A stretch of DNA of 64,000 nucleotides from an uncultured bacterium (GTDB lineage Bacteria; Myxococcota_A; Polyangia; Polyangiales; Houyiibacteriaceae): NCBI GenBank assembly GCA_938024995.1, contig CALJDU010000014.1, positions 107,308-171,307 on the forward strand. Direction: 5' to 3'. The notes beneath the pieces were generated by a model. It was not told the DNA's origin. It was given only the letters and a program-made list of their open reading frames with translations, and did no database searches. Below, one piece after another: positions 42,260-50,860 of the stretch (position 1 is its first letter; each line of letters opens with the position of its first letter). Made by a program: the position numbers and the translations under genes.

Positions 42260-43744
42260 CTACGCCGGCTCGGCCTGCTTCGCGACTTCGGCGGCCGCGC
42301 GCAGACGCGCGATCGTCTTGTCACGACCGAGCAGCACCATCGTCTCGTAAAGACCTGGGCTGCGCGTTCGCCCGGTCATCGCTACGCGTGCGGGCTGCGC
42401 CACGAACTTCATCTTGAGCTCGGCCGGCTCCGTCCACGCGAGCACGTCGCGCTCCAGCGTCTCTTCGTCAAACGCGGAGGCGCTCTCCACGATCTCGGCG
42501 AGCTTCTCGAGGTTGCCCGCGAGCTCCGGCTTCAGGAACTTCTTCTTGGCCTTCTCTTCGTACGTGACGTCGTCGCGGAAGAAGTAGTCGAGACCATCCG
42601 CGAGCTCGATGAAGGTCGCGGCGCGAAGCTTCACCGGACCGAGCGCCGCCCGGAGCGTCGCGTTGTCGGCGGCGACTTCGAGGCCCCGCGCCTTGAGAAA
42701 GGGAACGACCATCGTCGCGAGCGTGTCCTCGTCGAGCATGCGCAGGTGCTGGCTCTGCACGTGAAGGAACTTCTTCAGGTCGTACTTGCTGGCGTTGCTC
42801 CCGACATGCTCCCAGTCGAACTTCGCGATGAGCTCGTCGCGCGTGAAGATCTCTTGGTCACCGTGCGACCAACCGAGCCGCGCCAGATAATTGAGGACGG
42901 CGTCGGGGAGGTAGCCAAGGTCGCGGTAGTCGAGCGCCGCGACCGCGACCTCGGTGTTCCGCTTGCTCAGCTTCTTGCCGTTCTTGCCGAGGACCATCGG
43001 GAGATGCCCGAACTCCGGCGAGGTCGCGCCGAGCGCTTCATAGAGCAAGATCTGTGGCGCGGTGTTGATGACGTGATCGTCGCCGCGGACGACCAACGTG
43101 ATGCCCATCGCGTGGTCGTCGACCACGCAGCCGAAGTTGTAGAGCGGCAGGCCATCGCTCCGCATCAGGATGAAGTCCTGCTGCGTATCGTTCGGGACGT
43201 CGATGCGCCCTTTCACCTTGTCGACCCAACCGGTCACGCCGGTCTTCGGTGCCTTGAAACGGATCGAGTGCGGAGCGCTGGGGTCGCCTTCGCTCGCGTC
43301 GCGATCCCGCCACGGGCTCTGGAACTTGAAGCCTTTGCCGTGCTCCTTCTCGAACGCCTGGCGCGCCTCGTGGATCTCTTTTTTGCTCGCGTAGCAGCGG
43401 TACGCTTTGCCGTCCGCGATCAGCTTGTCCGCGTACTCCGCGTAGAGGTGCTTGCGCTGCGTCTGGAAGTACGGACCGTGATCTCCGCCACCGAGCGTGG
43501 GCGCACCGTCGACCGTCGGGCCTTCGCTCCAGTCCAGGCCGAGCCACTGCATGGCGTCGAGCACCACCTGCACCGCTTCGTCTGTGCTGCGCTCTTGGTC
43601 GGTGTCTTCGATCCGAAGAATGAAGTCGCCGCCTTTCTGCTTGGCGTAGAGCCAACAGTAGAGCGCGGTGCGAACGCCGCCGATGTGGAGGTAACCAGTC
43701 GGGGACGGCGCGAAACGAACGCGGACCTTGGGTGCATCAGACAT
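42260..43744 (-). CDS. gltX: Glutamyl-tRNA synthetase
   Basis: 494 residues, usual length. Class I HIGH-type motif FAPSPTGYLHIGGVRTALY near the N-terminus, FILRIEDTDQERSTDEAV, and KMSKS-type KKLSKRNTEVAV. The C-terminal anticodon-binding helical domain follows. It charges tRNA-Glu (and possibly tRNA-Gln if a GatCAB is present elsewhere). Convergent to the DUF2079 gene with an 18-bp gap; divergent from an exported membrane protein with an 81-bp gap. Confidence 0.97.
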   Translation of the reverse strand: MSDAPKVRVRFAPSPTGYLHIGGVRTALYCWLYAKQKGGDFILRIEDTDQERSTDEAVQVVLDAMQWLGLDWSEGPTVDGAPTLGGGDHGPYFQTQRKHLYAEYADKLIADGKAYRCYASKKEIHEARQAFEKEHGKGFKFQSPWRDRDASEGDPSAPHSIRFKAPKTGVTGWVDKVKGRIDVPNDTQQDFILMRSDGLPLYNFGCVVDDHAMGITLVVRGDDHVINTAPQILLYEALGATSPEFGHLPMVLGKNGKKLSKRNTEVAVAALDYRDLGYLPDAVLNYLARLGWSHGDQEIFTRDELIAKFDWEHVGSNASKYDLKKFLHVQSQHLRMLDEDTLATMVVPFLKARGLEVAADNATLRAALGPVKLRAATFIELADGLDYFFRDDVTYEEKAKKKFLKPELAGNLEKLAEIVESASAFDEETLERDVLAWTEPAELKMKFVAQPARVAMTGRTRSPGLYETMVLLGRDKTIARLRAAAEVAKQAEPA

Positions 43745-43825
43745 TTGCGGCTCTGGTAATCAGCAAGCTGTGGGGGGTCAAGGATCTCAGCAGTTGTTGG
43801 CACGAAGGTTGTAGACTCGACGCGC

Positions 43826-45232
43826 ATGAACTCGCTTCAGGTCGCTATTGTTGCTTTGCTCATCACGTTTCCGGCCGTGAGCGCCGCACAGTCTGGCGCA
43901 GCTTCGGAGCAAGAGGCCGAGCCGCCTGCCGAAGAGGTCGCGGTTCCGGCCGAAACCGAGGCAGCGGCTGACCCAGAGAGCGCCGCAGACGAAGCCGCGG
44001 CAGAAGCGGTCTCCGAACTCACTGCACCCGGTGACGCGACCTCGGAAGAGCTCCCTCCGCCCCCGGCCCCCAACCCGGACAACCCGGCGCAGGACACCGC
44101 GCCGCGGGCACCGAGCCACTACGCGGACGCGCTCGCGAACCCCAACGGGATGCACTCCAACACCACCGTCGCGCCCAACGAGGTCTCGGCCGACGGCGCG
44201 ACCGTTCCAGATGGCTACGGCGATTCCGTGTGGGACGCGTTTACGGACGCCAACCGCGATCTCGCCGAAGGGCGCACTGCGCGAGGCGAACGAAAGCTCC
44301 GCGCGATCCGAGAGCTGTACCCGGAGCACCCCGCGAGCGAACGCGTCGAGTTCTATTTCACCAGCCGACGAGAGCGACCGATCCGTCGTGATGAAAACCG
44401 AGAGCACCGGCTCGCGCGGGCGGACCTGGCGTCATGGCAAGGCGCGTACGGCGCCTGGATCGGGACCTGGATCTGCGTCGCGGCCGAGTGTGACGAACCG
44501 CGTCCCTGGGCCGGTCTGATCTTGGGCGGCATGGGGCTCGGGATCGGGCTCTCGGTGTTGGGCTCTCGCGGTCAAGACTTCGGGATCCGCAAGTCGACCA
44601 CATACAACCTCATGGCGCGCTGGGGCATGCTCTACTCGTGGTCGATCGCGGCGGCGACGGGGATCGCGTGGACCGACGACGACGACGGATTCGGCACGCC
44701 CACCGGACACATCGCGGCGTTGTTGAGCGGATACGTCATCGGGATGGGCTCCGCGGCTTTGGTCGCGCGCTACTTGGAACCCAGCGCGGGAGACATCGCG
44801 CTCATGGACAGCTTTTCCCTTCTCGCCAACACCACAGCGACCCTGCTCTTTGGCGCGGTCGGCTTTGAGACCCGGCGAGAGACGCAGCGCGTGATGCCGG
44901 GGATCATCGCGGTCACCGGCGCGCTCGGGCTGACCTTGGGCGGGGTGCTGACGAAGTACCAGACCTTCAGTCGGAAGCGCGCGCTCCTGCTCGACATCTC
45001 GTCGGGCGCGGGTATCGGAAGCGCGATGCTTCTCGCGTTTCTCATTCGCGGAAACGAGATCACACCCGAGGCGCTCTTCGGTGCGGGGACCGCGGGTGCG
45101 CTCGCCGGCTTCACGGTCTCCTACATCCTCTCACGCAACATGCGACCGGGACTGGACGCGCCGCCGGTGCAGATCAGCGCGGGCCCGATCGAGCGTGGCG
45201 GAATGGCGCAGCTCACCGTGACCCTGCGCTGA
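43826..45232 (+). CDS. Exported multi-pass membrane protein of unknown function
   Basis: 468 residues: signal peptide (MNSLQVAIVALLITFPAVSAAQS), then a ~100-residue Glu/Pro/Ala-rich low-complexity region, a short helical TPR-like part (ANRDLAEGRTARGERKLRAI), and about eight hydrophobic segments. The frame has no recognised domain. The layout (signal, disordered acidic stretch, membrane domain) resembles many hypothetical proteins in Polyangiales. It is divergent from gltX and followed by the MsrA lipoprotein gene 71 bp downstream. Confidence 0.8.
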   Translation: MNSLQVAIVALLITFPAVSAAQSGAASEQEAEPPAEEVAVPAETEAAADPESAADEAAAEAVSELTAPGDATSEELPPPPAPNPDNPAQDTAPRAPSHYADALANPNGMHSNTTVAPNEVSADGATVPDGYGDSVWDAFTDANRDLAEGRTARGERKLRAIRELYPEHPASERVEFYFTSRRERPIRRDENREHRLARADLASWQGAYGAWIGTWICVAAECDEPRPWAGLILGGMGLGIGLSVLGSRGQDFGIRKSTTYNLMARWGMLYSWSIAAATGIAWTDDDDGFGTPTGHIAALLSGYVIGMGSAALVARYLEPSAGDIALMDSFSLLANTTATLLFGAVGFETRRETQRVMPGIIAVTGALGLTLGGVLTKYQTFSRKRALLLDISSGAGIGSAMLLAFLIRGNEITPEALFGAGTAGALAGFTVSYILSRNMRPGLDAPPVQISAGPIERGGMAQLTVTLR

Positions 45233-45303
45233 CGAACGCTCGAAACGACCGTTCGCTCACACGAACGTGTCGGTGCGCGTCTCAAGGAGTAACGTGCGCG
45301 GGT

Positions 45304-46014
45304 ATGACCCGTACTCTGAGCATGACAACCTTTCGCTCCACCCTGCTTGTCGCCACGGTTCTCTTCGCGTTCGGTTGCAGCGCTTTTGGCTGCGGCTCCA
45401 CGTCCAGCGAGCACGTCGCGCATCCTGCCGCGACCGAGGCGTCCCATGTCGCCCAACCGCGCGCGGGCGAAACCGCGGATCCCGAAGGACAAAAGAGCGT
45501 CATCTTCGCGGGCGGCTGCTTCTGGTGCATGGAGTCCGATTTCGAGCCGCTGCCTGGGGTGCTCTCGGTGGTGAGCGGCTACTCCGGCGGCACCACCGAC
45601 GCGCCGACCTACGAACAGGTCGGCGGGCATCGCACCGATCACCTTGAGGTCGTCCGCGTCACCTATGACCCGGCGCAGACCTCTTATCGCGACCTCGTTG
45701 AGCTTTTCTGGCGCTCGGTCGATCCGACCCAAGCCGACGGTCAGTTCTGCGACCGAGGCGACCAGTACCGCACCGCGATCTTCTTTGACGGGGAGGAAGA
45801 GCGGATGATCGCGGAAGAGAGCAAAGCGCGGATCGCCGCCCAGTTGGAAGGCGAGATCGACACGCGGATCCTGGCGCGTGGTCGCTTCTGGGATGCCGAG
45901 GACTACCACCAGGACTACTACCGGCTGAATCCTGGGCACTACCAGCGCTACCGGACGGGGTGCGGGCGAGATCGGCGCCTGACCGAGCTCTGGGGCAGCG
46001 CGCCGCACCACTGA
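45304..46014 (+). CDS. msrA: Exported methionine sulfoxide reductase A (lipoprotein)
   Basis: 236 residues. A lipoprotein-type signal (FAFGCSAFGC, Cys25 or Cys30) precedes the MsrA domain from about residue 63: VIFAGGCFWCMESDFEPL with catalytic Cys72, SGYSGGTTDAPTYEQV, and a C-terminal Cys (YRTGCGRD) that can act as recycling cysteine. MsrA reduces methionine-S-sulfoxide in damaged proteins. An exported form implies repair in the periplasm or at the surface. The usual GHAEVV motif reads DHLEVV here. The start could also be ATG at 45322. No msrB is nearby. Confidence 0.92.
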   Translation: MTRTLSMTTFRSTLLVATVLFAFGCSAFGCGSTSSEHVAHPAATEASHVAQPRAGETADPEGQKSVIFAGGCFWCMESDFEPLPGVLSVVSGYSGGTTDAPTYEQVGGHRTDHLEVVRVTYDPAQTSYRDLVELFWRSVDPTQADGQFCDRGDQYRTAIFFDGEEERMIAEESKARIAAQLEGEIDTRILARGRFWDAEDYHQDYYRLNPGHYQRYRTGCGRDRRLTELWGSAPHH

Positions 46015-46164
46015 CCGTGCTTTGCCACATGGGGAGGGGTGGCGTCGTGCTGGAGATTCTGTAAGGTCACGGCTCCGTGGCCCGATGGGGGTCGGGAGTA
46101 CCGCGACCTGTGTCGCACTGGCAGTCCTCGCGAGGCGAGCAGGCTGCGGAATCGGAAGGCCTTC

Positions 46165-47106
46165 GTGAAAAACAAAGAGAGCTACATCCCAGGCGTCATC
46201 GTCGGCGGCGTGGTGTCAGGTGTCCTGAGCGGCATCCCGTTTTTGAACTACCTCAACTGCTGCTTCGGCGCGCTCATCATCGCGGGCGGCCTCATCAGCG
46301 TGATGATGGTCTCCAACAAAGCGAACGCGACGCTTGAGGTGAGCGAAGGCGCGATCCTGGGTCTCATCTCAGGTCTCATCGCCGGCTTCATTGGCGGGCT
46401 TCTCAGCGGCGCGTTCTTCGCGTTCGTTGGCTCCTCCCAGATGAGCCAGTACCAGAGCCAGTTCGGCGGCGAGCAACCCTCCGCCATCCAGACGTTCTTC
46501 TCCATCTTCTGTTGCTCGGTCTTCCTGTTCCCGCTCTTCGGCGCGCTCGGCGGCGTCATCGGATCGGCGATCTTCAAGAAGGGCCCTCCCGGCGATGCGC
46601 CTCCCCCCGCGGGTGGTGGCTTCGGCGGACCGGCGGGCGGCAGCGACGGCGGCTTCGGCGGCGGAACCCCTCCCGCAGGTGGCGGCTTCGGCGCGCCCCC
46701 CGCAGGCGGCGGCTTCGGCGCGCCCCCCGCAGGTGGCGGCTTCGGCGCGGCTCCCGCGGCTCCCGCGGCGGGTGGATTCGGTGCGGCCCCGGCGGCTACG
46801 CCAGGCGGCTTCGGCGCGTCCCCCGCGGGTGCGGCGACCATCCCGGCGCAACAAGGTGGCTTCGGCGCACCGGCAGGCGGAACGCAGGGCGGCGGCTTCG
46901 GCGCGCCCGCTCCGGCACAGGCGCCCACTCCCGGTGGCTTCGGTAACGCTCCAGCAGGTGGAACGCAGGGCGGCGGCTTCGGCGCGCCTCCGCAGGGGTC
47001 CCCGGGCGGCTTCGGTCAGGCCGGTCCCGGTCCCGGCGGACAGGGCGGCTTCGGCAACAACAACAGCGGCGGCAACAACAATGGCGGCGGCTTCGGTCAG
47101 CAGTAG
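46165..47106 (+). CDS. Membrane protein with long GGFG-repeat tail
   Basis: 313 residues. The first ~150 contain about four transmembrane segments (VIVGGVVSGVLSGIPFLNYL, FGALIIAGGLISVMMV, ILGLISGLIAGFIGGLL, FFSIFCCSVFLFPLFGALGG). The rest is a Gly/Ala/Pro-rich low-complexity tail with 14 GGFG units, usually spaced by GAPPAG or TQG. Such Phe-Gly repeats are like FG-rich phase-separating sequences, but the role is unknown. The GTG at 46165 has GGAAGG 5 nt upstream, better than the longer frame from 46039. A strong terminator follows. The 150-bp gap upstream has nothing else I can support. Confidence 0.8.
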   Translation: MKNKESYIPGVIVGGVVSGVLSGIPFLNYLNCCFGALIIAGGLISVMMVSNKANATLEVSEGAILGLISGLIAGFIGGLLSGAFFAFVGSSQMSQYQSQFGGEQPSAIQTFFSIFCCSVFLFPLFGALGGVIGSAIFKKGPPGDAPPPAGGGFGGPAGGSDGGFGGGTPPAGGGFGAPPAGGGFGAPPAGGGFGAAPAAPAAGGFGAAPAATPGGFGASPAGAATIPAQQGGFGAPAGGTQGGGFGAPAPAQAPTPGGFGNAPAGGTQGGGFGAPPQGSPGGFGQAGPGPGGQGGFGNNNSGGNNNGGGFGQQ

Positions 47107-47117
47107 TCATCGGCGCC

Positions 47118-47157
47118 AACGAAAAACGGCTCGTCTTCGGACGAGCCGTTTTTCGTT
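47118..47157. terminator. Strong rho-independent terminator
   Basis: An 18-bp perfect stem AACGAAAAACGGCTCGTC (47118-47135) with TTCG tetraloop and complement at 47140-47157, with a T-run inside. It works in both directions, between the GGFG membrane protein gene and the convergent HprK-like gene. Confidence 0.95.
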
Positions 47158-47166
47158 AAGCGCGCT

Positions 47167-47928
47167 CTACTGCAACGAGGAGAGCGACGCGCTTCCGAGT
47201 CGCTGCAGCGACACCTCAGCGACCAGCTCACGGAGCAAAGCATGCGAACCCTCGTGATCCTCATGCACGCGACGCGCGAGGCTCTCGATGCTCAACGCGG
47301 AGCCTCGAGGCGCGACGACCGGAGCCGCTTGCTCTTCAGAGACGATCGCGATGGATCCGAGCGGGAGGGAAGCGGGCTGTTCGAAGTCACCCGCGAGCCG
47401 CCACGCGCGCCATTGCTCACCGAGCTTCGCCAGCGCGATCCGATCCTGCGCGAAGCCGTGCTCACGAAAGAGCGCGGGATCAATGAGCGCGGGATCACCA
47501 AGGACCAAGCACGCGCTCCCGTTCACCGCAATCGCCGAGCCCCGAAACGTCAACGCCCGTGAGCGAGCACGAACCGCGTCCGCGATCTTCTCGACGAGTG
47601 AGCTCATGTTCTCAGGAGAGCGGAGCCGCGCGGTCGCCGCGTAGCGCGCGCCGAGATGCGTGAGCTCCCCAGCAACGCCGCGAGACGAAAACGTCATCCG
47701 GTGCCCATCCCATCGTTCATCCGAGCGCGGGCCGGGGCGATGAGACACGCGCGCACGTCGCACCTCGCACCACACGTTGGCGTAGGTCGGCCCGTCGTGA
47801 AGACAACGCGAGAGCGAGCCGCTCGGTCGACACGAATCAAAGTCCGCGAGGATCTCAAAGGAGACCCCGCCATAGGCGAAGCGTTCTCCAAAAACAGACG
47901 TGCGGGCGAGGTCAGTCATGCGCGACAA
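47167..47928 (-). CDS. Degenerate HprK-like protein
   Basis: 253 residues. The segment FRGSAIAVNGSACLVLGDPA (about 128-147) resembles HPr-kinase-like proteins, where HAAAVAIDGRAVLLPGPSGAGKST carries the P-loop. Here the P-loop Gly/Lys/Ser residues are missing, so kinase activity is unlikely. No other domain was recognised. HprK-like proteins occur in RiPP clusters, but no such neighbours exist. It lies next to a terminator and a DNA glycosylase gene 187 bp away. The 187-bp gap (47929-48115) holds nothing supportable. Confidence 0.55.
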   Translation of the reverse strand: MSRMTDLARTSVFGERFAYGGVSFEILADFDSCRPSGSLSRCLHDGPTYANVWCEVRRARVSHRPGPRSDERWDGHRMTFSSRGVAGELTHLGARYAATARLRSPENMSSLVEKIADAVRARSRALTFRGSAIAVNGSACLVLGDPALIDPALFREHGFAQDRIALAKLGEQWRAWRLAGDFEQPASLPLGSIAIVSEEQAAPVVAPRGSALSIESLARRVHEDHEGSHALLRELVAEVSLQRLGSASLSSLQ

Positions 47929-48115
47929 AACAGGGTTAGCAGATCGTTGCGCGAGGTGCCGCTGACGTTCACCGTCGATTCACCCAAACGTTCGACGCCC
48001 AAATGTCGCTCCCGTGAGTTCGCCAAGGATCTCGTGCTGTGCGCGTTCTGCGAACTCGGTTCCGAGGGCTCGCGCGCTCTCGGGTGGTGACGCAGCTCGC
48101 GCGAACAACAGGAAA

Positions 48116-49000
48116 TCACTCCAAATCTTCGATCCGCTTTGGCCAGTCACCCTTGAGTAGGCGCGAGAGCGAACGGTCCGCCAGGAGCTTTCCGCCGGTC
48201 TGACAACCCGCGCAATAGTTCGTCTCGCGATCGGCGTAAGCGATCCGCTGCACCTTCGCGCCGCACACCGGACACGGCTCCTTGAACTTCCCGTGCACCG
48301 CCATCTCTGGCCGAAAGGCGGTGACCTTGTCAGGGAAGTCACCCCCGAGCTCCTCACGCAACCGCGTCGTCCACTCATCCAGGATCCCGACCGTCGCGTC
48401 ACGCAGCCGCGCGTGTTCTTCGTCGCTCAGCTTCTGCGTCCACTTAAGCGGAGAGAGCTTCGCGCGGTGCAGGATCTCGTCGGAGTAGCTGTTCCCGATC
48501 CCGCTCAAGATCCGCGGGTCAGTCAGCGCGCGTTTAACCGTGTGGTTCTTACGCACGAGCGCAGCGCGAAACGCCTCGGCATCTGCGGCCAGCGGATCGA
48601 TCCCGCCCGGGTCGTGATCCGCGAGCGCCTCTTCGCCGCGGACGACGTGGATCGAGGCGCGCTTCTTCTTGCTCGCCTCCGTGAACACCAACGTGCCCGC
48701 CGGGAAATCAAACGCGGCCAACCCGAGCTTGCGACCCGGGGTGCTGCCCGCCTTCTTCCAGCGCAGCCGACCCGCGATCATCAAGTGCACCACCATGAAG
48801 TGCGCGTCCGGAAAGCCGAACACGATCCGCTTGCCGATCCGGCGCATCTCCAGCACCTCGCGACCCTCGAGCACGTCGAGCTTCGGCTCAAAGGTGCGGA
48901 GGACGAACGGGCTGAGCAAACGCGCGCGCTCGAGCGGCTGGCCGACGACTCGCTCGCGAAGCGCGAAGAGGTAAGCCTCGATATCGGGGAGCTCAGGCAC
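48116..49000 (-). CDS. Fpg/Nei-family DNA glycosylase
   Basis: 294 residues. N-terminal [15 protein letters not shown] supplies the catalytic Pro2 and Glu3. [12 protein letters not shown] holds the conserved Lys of the beta domain. The helix-two-turn-helix includes [18 protein letters not shown]. The C-terminal zinc finger is [24 protein letters not shown] with four Cys. It excises oxidised bases such as 8-oxoG or pyrimidine lesions by glycosylase/lyase chemistry. It is somewhat longer than E. coli Fpg. Which subgroup is uncertain. Confidence 0.93.
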   Translation of the reverse strand: MPELPDIEAYLFALRERVVGQPLERARLLSPFVLRTFEPKLDVLEGREVLEMRRIGKRIVFGFPDAHFMVVHLMIAGRLRWKKAGSTPGRKLGLAAFDFPAGTLVFTEASKKKRASIHVVRGEEALADHDPGGIDPLAADAEAFRAALVRKNHTVKRALTDPRILSGIGNSYSDEILHRAKLSPLKWTQKLSDEEHARLRDATVGILDEWTTRLREELGGDFPDKVTAFRPEMAVHGKFKEPCPVCGAKVQRIAYADRETNYCAGCQTGGKLLADRSLSRLLKGDWPKRIEDLE

Positions 49001-49070
49001 GCGCCGAGTTTAGATCACGCGGAGCGGAGGCGGGAAGCGCCCCTCGAGCTCGACGCAGGTCAACGATGGC

Positions 49071-50126
49071 TCAACCCAAGAACGCGCGGACCGGCTCAAA
49101 GACGTCCGTCGGCAGGTCGCGCCCGATCGCGAGGCAACCATGTCCGTAGTCCTCACGCTGCCCGTGCTCGCGGCCGAGCACCCGCAGCTCCTTCTCCCCG
49201 CCCCACGCGTCGTATGCAGCCGCGACCGTGTGCGGTGGCGCGAGGTTGTCACGAGTACCCGCAAAGAAGAGCGCGGGGCCGCTCGCCTCGCGCAAGCTGG
49301 TCACGACCTCTTCGCCGTCCATCGTGATCGCCCCACCATGACCAAACCCCCAGCGCAGAAAGTCCTGCACCAAGGTGCCCGCGGTCTCGGTCAGGACGTT
49401 CACGAGCGCGCGTGGGGCCACGCCTTTGGAGACGTTCGCCGGGTTGTAGATGATGTTGTGAATCGGGGTGACGACGGTGTCCGCCGCGAACGCGACCAAG
49501 CGCGTGACGACAGACGGAAGCTCCGGCACGCCGACGTCCGCGAAGAGCTGAAGCGCGCGCCAGGCAGGGAACCCTGAGAGGTCGACGCGACCCGGCGATC
49601 CGATGATGACGACCTTCCCGATCTTATCGGCCGCGACGGTACGCGCGAAGCAGGCGTAGAGCAGAATGCCGCCCATCGAGAAGCCGAGGTAGTCGATGGT
49701 GTCGTGCCCCGTGCGGCGGCGGATCTCGTCAACCGCCAGCGGGACGTCAAAGAGCACCATGTCGCGGAAGCGAACCGCGGGCTCTCCCGATCGCTTCGGG
49801 CGACCGGAGCGCAGCGTGATCAACCAAACGTCGCGCCCGCCTGCGTGAACATAACGCGCGAGCGACAGACCCGGCTCCGCGTCGATGTTGCGATGGTTGG
49901 CCCCGAGCCCGTGCACCATCAACACTGGAGGACGCGCGTCCCCGTTCCCCGCGAGCCGCCGGAGCGTAAACATCGAGCCGTCCGGCGTCGCGATCTCGCG
50001 CTCTTCATCGTAGGGCAGCGGCACGCCGAGCTTCGCGTCCCAGTAGCGCAGGTGCGCCCAGGTGAGCAGCGCGATGAGCGCGATCAGCAAGAGTGTGATC
50101 GTGAGGGGGTTGAGGATCAGCGGCAC
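49071..50126 (-). CDS. Membrane-anchored alpha/beta hydrolase
   Basis: 351 residues. An N-terminal transmembrane helix (LNPLTITLLLIALIALLTWA) precedes an alpha/beta hydrolase fold: VLMVHGLGANHRNID, nucleophile DYLGFSMGGILLYACF, acid FAGTRDNLAPPHTV and His in EDYGHGCLAIGRDL. The pattern is like PHA-synthase-like or PhaC-related hydrolases but without a Cys nucleophile (Ser here). The substrate is unknown, possibly a lipid or ester. The promoter region (50127-50251) contains two copies of GCGTTTGAGCGCGCGG 26 bp apart. Confidence 0.85.
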   Translation of the reverse strand: MPLILNPLTITLLLIALIALLTWAHLRYWDAKLGVPLPYDEEREIATPDGSMFTLRRLAGNGDARPPVLMVHGLGANHRNIDAEPGLSLARYVHAGGRDVWLITLRSGRPKRSGEPAVRFRDMVLFDVPLAVDEIRRRTGHDTIDYLGFSMGGILLYACFARTVAADKIGKVVIIGSPGRVDLSGFPAWRALQLFADVGVPELPSVVTRLVAFAADTVVTPIHNIIYNPANVSKGVAPRALVNVLTETAGTLVQDFLRWGFGHGGAITMDGEEVVTSLREASGPALFFAGTRDNLAPPHTVAAAYDAWGGEKELRVLGREHGQREDYGHGCLAIGRDLPTDVFEPVRAFLG

Positions 50127-50142
50127 GACGACAAGCTTGCGT

Positions 50143-50184
50143 GCGTTTGAGCGCGCGGCAAGTCATGGGCGTTTGAGCGCGCGG
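50143..50184. repeat. 16-bp direct repeat upstream of the alpha/beta hydrolase gene
   Basis: GCGTTTGAGCGCGCGG occurs at 50143-50158 and 50169-50184, 26 bp apart, 17 bp upstream of the hydrolase start. Could be a regulatory direct repeat or a small duplication. Confidence 0.75.
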
Positions 50185-50251
50185 TGGGATCGCTTTCTGC
50201 GACGCGCGGTGGCCAACTCACTCGAGGGTGATGAGCGTGATTCGACCGTGA

Positions 50252-50860
50252 TTAGAGCAGTGAGCGGAGCTTCGTGATGAGGACATCGATCGCGATTCGG
50301 TTCTCGCCGCCCTCGGGAATGATCAGGTCCGCGTAGCGCTTGCTCGGCTCGACGAACTGCAGGTGCATCGGGCGGACCGTGTCGTAGTACTGCTGGCGCA
50401 CAGACTCAAAGGTCCGCCCGCGTTGCTCAATGTCACGGCGGACGCGCCGGAAGACGCGGATGTCGGCCGCGGTGTCGACGAACACGCGCAGATCCATCAG
50501 CTCCCGAAGCGCCGGATGGTCCAGCACCAAGATCCCCTCGACGACGATGATCGGCGTCGGGTCGACGTGACGCGTCTCGACCCGACGCGTGTGCGTCGTG
50601 AAGTCGTAGACCGGGACCTCCACCGCGCGCCCCGCCTTGAGCTCGCTGACGTGCTTCACCAAGAGCGAGGTCTCGAGCGACTCTGGGTGGTCAAAGTTAA
50701 GCGCGCAGCGCTCTTCGTAGGTGAGGTCTTTGCGGTCGCGGTAGTAGCTGTCGTGCTCAATGCGCGAGACCTTGCCGGTCGCGACGTCCTGCTCGACGTG
50801 CTGCGCGATGGTGGTCTTGCCTGAGCCGGTGCCGCCGGCGATGCCGATAATGTAGGTCAT
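50252..50860 (-). CDS. udk: Uridine kinase
   Basis: 202 residues. P-loop IIGIAGGTGSGKTTIAQHV, catalytic/base site DSYYRDRKDLTYEERCALNF then DHPESLETSLL, and VEGILVLDHPALRELMDL. It phosphorylates uridine and cytidine in the pyrimidine salvage pathway. The ATG at 50860 overlaps the trpS stop by 4 bp (ATGA), so the two are translationally coupled. Confidence 0.95.
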   Translation of the reverse strand: MTYIIGIAGGTGSGKTTIAQHVEQDVATGKVSRIEHDSYYRDRKDLTYEERCALNFDHPESLETSLLVKHVSELKAGRAVEVPVYDFTTHTRRVETRHVDPTPIIVVEGILVLDHPALRELMDLRVFVDTAADIRVFRRVRRDIEQRGRTFESVRQQYYDTVRPMHLQFVEPSKRYADLIIPEGGENRIAIDVLITKLRSLL

